A stretch of 43,713 nucleotides of DNA. Source: a virus. This document shows positions 39,962-43,713 of the stretch, piece after piece. Every line of letters starts with the position of its first letter. Position 1 is the stretch's first letter. The notes beneath the pieces were generated by a model. It did not search any database and was not told where the DNA came from. It was given only the letters and a program-made list of their open reading frames with translations. The position numbers and the translations under genes were made by a program. The DNA lies in the IMG/VR virus record IMGVR_UViG_3300033995_000282, positions 1 through 43,713 of that record. One strand, written 5' to 3'.

Positions 39962-40887
39962 TACAAGACTCCGATTTTAACTCTGGAATCTGCTATATAC
40001 TTTGAAAGGATTTTATCAACTAAAAGATTTCCAGTACCATTTAATATTGATTTATCAAATTGAAGTCTAAATTGGTCTGTATTGTAACTAGTTACGTATC
40101 TCTTATAGTAATCAAGTTTGCCACAACGAATGTCATCTATTAACATTAATGTTGCTTCTTTAATGTCAAGAGGAACTACTTTAAATCCCGTTTCTAAAAC
40201 AAAAGTAAAATCTGATTGGTTGTCAAAAGAGTTGCCGTAGCCGATTGGTCCAAGCCAGTCTGACTGGGCAGTTGGTAAAAACAAAGGAGCCTGCTCTGAT
40301 CTGTTATATTCTTCTCCTGGCAAATCTTTAATAACCGCAGTTCCATTATCACTTAACTTAAAGGTAATTCCAAAAATTGCTGGGGTTGCTAGACTGCTGT
40401 CATAATGAAGAATGTTGTCTTGATATACTTTTAAAACTTTATGACTTTTATAGTTAATTGGTGCATAGTCAGTTCCAAGTCCTACATACTCAATTATTTT
40501 CTTTTTATAATAAAATCCCTCTTCAAGAACTGCGTCAATAATAGATCTTGCTAAAAATTCTTGTTTTTTATATTCTGCAATTTCAGTTGCTGTAGTTGCT
40601 AAATCATTTGGATCAGCATATGGTCTATAAATTTCAAGGCTATCTTGAACAACAATGTCTGCGCCTGCTCCACTTTCGGCTTCATAGATTGTAAGGGTAT
40701 AAGATCCATCATATTTTACGTAGTCGTCATCTAAAACATAAGATATTTTTTTGTTGGCATTTGAGGTAACTTCTTCTTCAATTTCTGTAAAGTCTGGGCT
40801 TTCAATAACTAATAAATAATCAGCATAGGCACTTGGAACATCATAGGTAATAGTGATTGGGTATGGCGGAAGTCTCAGTACTTGCAT
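39961..40887 (-). CDS. Head-tail adaptor protein with N-terminal Ig-like extension
   Basis: A 308-residue protein. Residues about 1-95 are beta-rich (PPYPITITYDVPSAYADYLL, VLDDDYVKYDGSYTLTIYEA) and resemble an Ig-like domain. Residues about 100-300 show the helical adaptor pattern (FLARSIIDAVLEEGFYYKKK, then VVPLDIKEATLMLIDDIRCG) typical of gp6/gp15-type connector proteins. It lies downstream of the capsid gene with only the 74-residue protein in between. The added beta domain makes it longer than usual adaptors. Confidence 0.7.
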   Translation of the reverse strand: MQVLRLPPYPITITYDVPSAYADYLLVIESPDFTEIEEEVTSNANKKISYVLDDDYVKYDGSYTLTIYEAESGAGADIVVQDSLEIYRPYADPNDLATTATEIAEYKKQEFLARSIIDAVLEEGFYYKKKIIEYVGLGTDYAPINYKSHKVLKVYQDNILHYDSSLATPAIFGITFKLSDNGTAVIKDLPGEEYNRSEQAPLFLPTAQSDWLGPIGYGNSFDNQSDFTFVLETGFKVVPLDIKEATLMLIDDIRCGKLDYYKRYVTSYNTDQFRLQFDKSILNGTGNLLVDKILSKYIADSRVKIGVL

Positions 40888-41111
40888 TATTTAATACCAT
40901 AGTGCTTTGCAAGTTCTAAAGCGCTGGCCTCTCTAACTGATTTGTGTTGTAAGTATATATCAACAAACTCTGTTTTAACAATATTATAGCCTTGATCTAT
41001 GTGTCCATACTTATCAAAATAAAGGTTTTTATCAGAGTAGATTACTGCCTGACTGTTTTGTTCTTTTACTTCAACAATCTTTTCTTGAGTTGTTTTCTTT
41101 ACAGTTGACAT
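40887..41111 (-). CDS. Small protein after the capsid gene (74 aa)
   Basis: A 74-residue charged protein. The N-terminal MSTVKKTTQEKIVEVKEQ is helical, the middle NLYFDKYGHIDQGYNIVKTE is aromatic, and the C-terminus SVREASALELAKHYGIK is helical. GGAG lies five bases before the ATG. It begins the connector cluster, so a minor head or neck role is likely; there is no recognised family. Confidence 0.7.
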   Translation of the reverse strand: MSTVKKTTQEKIVEVKEQNSQAVIYSDKNLYFDKYGHIDQGYNIVKTEFVDIYLQHKSVREASALELAKHYGIK

Positions 41112-41128
41112 TTTACTCCTTTGTTATT

Positions 41129-41137
41129 ATTATATCA
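41129..41137 (-). promoter_or_regulatory. Extended -10 promoter of the connector gene cluster
   Basis: TGATATAAT (hexamer 41129-41134) lies 17 bases before the ATG at 41111, just after the capsid terminator. The leader would keep AAGGAG. No -35 is apparent. Its location between a terminator and the next gene cluster makes a true promoter likely. Confidence 0.6.
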
Positions 41138-41150
41138 GATTTAATTAAAA

Positions 41151-41176
41151 AGGGCAGAGAACGAATCCCCTGCCCT
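41151..41176 (-). terminator. Strong terminator after the capsid gene (UUCG loop)
   Basis: On the minus strand AGGGCAGGGGA-TTCG-TTCTCTGCCCT forms an 11-bp stem, with two G-T pairs, closed by a TTCG tetraloop, followed by TTTTAATTAAAT. It lies about 18 bases beyond the capsid stop, before the TGATATAAT promoter. Confidence 0.9.
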
Positions 41177-41193
41177 AGATAATTGCTTAATGA

Positions 41194-42306
41194 TTAGGAA
41201 GCAGCAATGTCCTTGTAGGCAATTGCATCTTCTTCTTCAATTTGAACACCAAAACGTACGAATACGGTGTATTCAATTGTATCTTTCTTTGGAACATATT
41301 GACGATTGACGGTAATATCCCGTTGGAATCCCCAAATACGGTTCTGTGGGAAAGTGAGATCGACATAATCTGCTGGGTAGTAAGGAACTTCCATTACGTC
41401 AACGCCAAGTACACGAGTGGTACGGGCTCCTCCGAATGTTTGTCCTACGCCATCAAGATAGTCTTGACGATTTGCTTGTGTGCTACCGTTACGGCTTGAG
41501 AAAGCCTCAGAAATAGCATCTGCAAGAGTACCGTTGTTACGTACGATGCTTTGGAAAACATCTGTACCTGCATAGAACTTAAGATTGTTCTTAAGTGCAC
41601 GATACTTACGTGGCATTGCATTGATAATGCCTTGCATAACTGGAGTTGTCCAGTTATCGCTTGTAACTGCTGGAAGAACTGAATCGTGTGCATCTCCATT
41701 AGTTGTAGTTTTCTTAACAAAGCCTTCCATAATAGAAAGGAATGATCCTGTTGAACCATCTCCGTTAATAGCCAAGTCTTCGATATCATTACCGAATGCG
41801 TTGGTCATCAAACGAACAAGATGATCTTCAAGAGCAGCCCCTTCAATATTATCTTCTAGACCTTCTGATGTAACTTCCCAATCAAGACGAATCTTTTTGG
41901 TTGTCAATTCTACTTTAGAAAAAGTAGCACCAGCGTTTGTATATGCACCACTGCCTTGAGCAGCAGCACGAATTACACGCTCACCAACGTTAACTTTTTC
42001 AAGTTCCATTGTATTTGCTCGCATTGTAACTCTACGTCCGTCTTTTGCAAGAACAGTTGCATCCCAAACATAGTCAATAAATTGACGAGCCTGTTCAGGT
42101 CGTAGAATTCCACTACCTGCTGCACCCGAAGGATTTACAGCGTTTGGTCCGGATGTGATTCCAGAAAGAGCCGTAGGAATATTTCCTAAGATTCCTGATG
42201 CTGGAGTTGATACTCCACCAATTCCACCGGAGGCAAATCCACCCTCAGCGTTATAAGCGCCTGGTACGGAAACTCCTGGTTGATTTTTAATGATTTCTTC
42301 TGACAT
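41194..42306 (-). CDS. HK97-fold major capsid protein
   Basis: A 370-residue capsid protein from the ATG at 42306, with GGAGGTGA five to six bases before it; an ATG five codons upstream lacks this site. The first 65 residues are Gly/Ser/Pro-rich and likely flexible. LRPEQARQFIDYVWDATVLA (about 68-87) is the N-arm, TTKKIRLDWEVTSEGLEDNI the E-loop/spine region, and VLGVDVMEVPYY with VRFGVQIEEEDAIAYKDI the P and A domains. Codon use is more G/C-rich than in neighbours, which fits very high expression. It is followed by a strong terminator. Confidence 0.92.
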   Translation of the reverse strand: MSEEIIKNQPGVSVPGAYNAEGGFASGGIGGVSTPASGILGNIPTALSGITSGPNAVNPSGAAGSGILRPEQARQFIDYVWDATVLAKDGRRVTMRANTMELEKVNVGERVIRAAAQGSGAYTNAGATFSKVELTTKKIRLDWEVTSEGLEDNIEGAALEDHLVRLMTNAFGNDIEDLAINGDGSTGSFLSIMEGFVKKTTTNGDAHDSVLPAVTSDNWTTPVMQGIINAMPRKYRALKNNLKFYAGTDVFQSIVRNNGTLADAISEAFSSRNGSTQANRQDYLDGVGQTFGGARTTRVLGVDVMEVPYYPADYVDLTFPQNRIWGFQRDITVNRQYVPKKDTIEYTVFVRFGVQIEEEDAIAYKDIAAS

Positions 42307-42329
42307 ATTGTTCACCTCCAAGTGAATTT

Positions 42330-42866
42330 CTACTTAAACAGGTCGGAGTCTGTGAGGAACCGTCCGCCCCATATTGATTTTTGAACCATCTCTGGTTCCT
42401 GAACAATCTCACCGAGATCGCCAGACTTGCGGAAAGCGGTGTCTTGCTCTACAGCATCCACTCTCTTTCCAAATTCATTGTAAGAATCCTTAACTTCTTT
42501 AACCTCACCGGAAATGTTTTGGATTGACTTACTTAGATCAGCAATTTGAGCCTGTAGGCTTAATACAGTCTCTTCATTTAATGATTTAACCATTGCTGTT
42601 AGATCGCCAAAGGCATTAGCAAGAGTATTCTTGATTTCAGCAATTGCTTCAACTGCAGTGTCATCAGATTTAGCGATCTCTTCTGTTTTTTCAACAGTCT
42701 CGACAACTTCTTCTGATTTAACAATCTCAGTTTCAACAACTGCCTCATTTGTTTCAACTGCAACAGTTTCTGCAACTTCAGCATTTACGCTTTTAGTTAC
42801 AACTGTCTCAGTTGCCTCTGGTACGACCTCAACATTATCAACAACGTTTGTTGTCTCTTCTGTCAT
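42330..42866 (-). CDS. Nested scaffold protein (probable internal start, 178 aa)
   Basis: An in-frame ATG at 42866 (MTEETTNVVDNVEVV) is preceded, with 7-base spacing, by AAGGAGGT at 42874-42881, a perfect Shine-Dalgarno and the strongest in the whole gene. This would yield a 178-residue acidic coiled-coil protein identical to the C-terminal part of the protease, as Nu3 lies inside gene C of lambda. Such a scaffold would direct capsid assembly and later be digested by the protease. The signal is seen directly; the separate product is inferred. Confidence 0.6.
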   Translation of the reverse strand: MTEETTNVVDNVEVVPEATETVVTKSVNAEVAETVAVETNEAVVETEIVKSEEVVETVEKTEEIAKSDDTAVEAIAEIKNTLANAFGDLTAMVKSLNEETVLSLQAQIADLSKSIQNISGEVKEVKDSYNEFGKRVDAVEQDTAFRKSGDLGEIVQEPEMVQKSIWGGRFLTDSDLFK

Positions 42867-43628
42867 AGGACTTACCTCCTTTTGCATCTTAATTGCACTA
42901 ATGCCTTTTGCACTATCAACTAAGAACTTTATCATTTTATCTTTGTCTGTATCAGACTTTTCAACAAAACCTATATTTTTCATCTGACTTCCACTTGTAG
43001 GACTTAATTCAAAATCATTATCTGAAATCATAATTAGTCCAGATTCTTTATCCCAAAAAACATTTTCTACGGCTAAATCGGCAATATCGCCTTTCATAAT
43101 GTTTACGCCGTCAACTTTTTCAATTGATACAACACTAGCAAATTGATTTGCTGGACTATCGACAAGGGATAGTTCAAATAAATCATAATCTTTAATAATT
43201 CTAATTGGGCGATCTACCTTTTCATCATATCCATCATCCCATTTATTCATAATTCCACCGATTGAAAATCCAGAAAGGGTGCCATCTAAAACCTTTTCCC
43301 AAGTGTTTTGCGCTCCTTTTGAAACGTAAGCAGAAACAAAAACTCCTGAGTAAAACTTTTTTGAGTCGGCATCAAAGTACTTATCTTCTTTAAATGAAAC
43401 CATCTTGCCAACTGCAGATGGTTGATGCATTTCTCTTATATTTCCTTTAAAAGCAGCAAATGCTTTTATGCTTGCATCGCTTGTTACAATGTCATTTTGT
43501 TTGTCTAAATTATCAAGAGTTGCAAATCCCGAAACAATTCTGCGCTCTTGATCAATCTTTGAGATTGGCATAGACAATCTAAGATTGTTGCCATCCGATT
43601 TCCAATGCGCTTTATTAATGATATCCAT
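42330..43628 (-). CDS. Prohead protease with fused scaffold-like C-terminal domain
   Basis: A 432-residue protein. Residues about 15-195 carry the serine protease fold of phage maturation proteases: GFATLDNLDKQNDIVT, H68 in REMHQPSAVGKM, and S122 in GTLSGFSIGG, followed by FELSLVDSPANQFA. The C-terminal part (about 255-420) is very acidic, repetitive in Val-Glu-Thr and coiled-coil-like (NEETVLSLQAQIADLSKSIQ), as in scaffold proteins. A strong internal Shine-Dalgarno lies before residue 255, so a separate scaffold is probable. It is encoded just upstream of the capsid gene. Confidence 0.88.
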   Translation of the reverse strand: MDIINKAHWKSDGNNLRLSMPISKIDQERRIVSGFATLDNLDKQNDIVTSDASIKAFAAFKGNIREMHQPSAVGKMVSFKEDKYFDADSKKFYSGVFVSAYVSKGAQNTWEKVLDGTLSGFSIGGIMNKWDDGYDEKVDRPIRIIKDYDLFELSLVDSPANQFASVVSIEKVDGVNIMKGDIADLAVENVFWDKESGLIMISDNDFELSPTSGSQMKNIGFVEKSDTDKDKMIKFLVDSAKGISAIKMQKEVSPMTEETTNVVDNVEVVPEATETVVTKSVNAEVAETVAVETNEAVVETEIVKSEEVVETVEKTEEIAKSDDTAVEAIAEIKNTLANAFGDLTAMVKSLNEETVLSLQAQIADLSKSIQNISGEVKEVKDSYNEFGKRVDAVEQDTAFRKSGDLGEIVQEPEMVQKSIWGGRFLTDSDLFK

Positions 43629-43637
43629 ATCCTTACT

Positions 43638-43646
43638 ATTATACCA
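43638..43646 (-). promoter_or_regulatory. Extended -10 motif before the protease gene
   Basis: The minus strand has TGGTATAAT (hexamer 43638-43643), then agtaaggat, then ATG (43628). It is in an intergenic gap. It stops nine bases before the ATG, so the transcript would be nearly leaderless; the AAGGA just before the ATG is too close to act well as a ribosome site. Confidence 0.4.
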
Positions 43647-43665
43647 ACTATTTTAATACTTTTTA

Positions 43666-43713
43666 TTAATTAGAAGATCTGCCTTCGCCTTGTGCATTTC
43701 TTCCAGAAATTGT
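43666..43713 (-). CDS. End of an upstream gene (possibly portal), right-edge fragment
   Basis: Only the last 15 codons are visible. In the most likely frame they read TISGRNAQGEGRSSN then TAA (43666-43668), a Gly/Ser-rich tail with codon use like neighbouring genes and leaving the -10 motif intergenic. A second frame ends KADLLINKKY at 43653 and cannot be excluded. By siphovirus order the gene before the protease is often the portal, so that is the guess. Confidence 0.4.
   Translation of the reverse strand, partial: TISGRNAQGEGRSSN

Noticed and set aside
41242-42987. Plus-strand frames opposite the capsid and protease genes
   Set aside because: They are shadows of the Ser/Val/Thr codons of genuine minus-strand genes.
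1-43713. tRNA genes, insertion sequences, integrase or attachment sites
   Set aside because: Coding density leaves little room, and I saw no cloverleaf with a CCA-type end, no transposase or integrase domain, and no terminal repeat.

Overview
The window is a 43.7-kb piece of an AT-rich, tailed double-stranded DNA bacteriophage genome with siphovirus-type morphogenesis genes. Every gene I can support lies on the minus strand, so transcription runs right to left. Genes are tightly packed, with many TAATG/ATGA stop-start overlaps. No integrase, repressor, tRNA or CRISPR array is visible. The host is probably an actinobacterium, perhaps one of the low-GC freshwater lineages. This is inferred from a Sec signal peptide ending APANAA, a bacterial-type DnaE polymerase with a PHP domain, and several apparently leaderless or near-leaderless start sites, a common arrangement in Actinobacteria. 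Sequence alone does not prove the host.

Region by region, in transcription order. (1) 43713-37501, head and connector: the end of an upstream gene (possibly portal), a prohead protease with a fused scaffold-like tail and a probable nested scaffold start, an HK97-fold capsid protein, five small head-tail joining proteins, and the major tail protein. The capsid and major tail genes each end in a strong hairpin terminator, with an extended -10 promoter just after or just before. (2) 37430-18823, tail: two paralogous tail assembly chaperones in place of the usual frameshift pair, a 3084-residue tape measure protein with inserted domains, a Dit-like protein, a 1548-residue hub/minor tail protein with a lectin-like domain, and distal tail proteins, one carrying an InlB-type B-repeat. 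(3) 18823-5131, replication, recombination and metabolism: zinc ribbon, HTH protein, helicase, primase, an AhpD-like protein plus a flavin-dependent halogenase, SSB, DnaE-type polymerase, RecA/UvsX, a small resolvase-like nuclease, a 2OG-Fe(II) oxygenase, a Cas4-like nuclease and RuvC. (4) 5131-1, late and accessory: an unknown protein, a small HTH protein, an FkbM-type methyltransferase, a DUF3310 protein, terminase small and large subunits, and a secreted protein with its own near-consensus promoter that runs off the left edge.

How it works together: the replication block supplies a nearly complete replisome (DnaB, DnaG, DnaE, SSB) and recombination set (RecA, RuvC, Cas4-like and a second putative resolvase). 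The structural block builds a capsid and an unusually long tail whose proteins carry adhesion-type domains. Host-modifying or metabolic genes (halogenase with AhpD-like partner, 2OG oxygenase, FkbM methyltransferase, secreted protein) sit between the essential genes. The most unusual elements are the halogenase cassette, the kinase-like insertion in the tape measure protein, the paralogous chaperones, the nested scaffold start, and a recurrent TGnTATAAT promoter motif together with leaderless start candidates.
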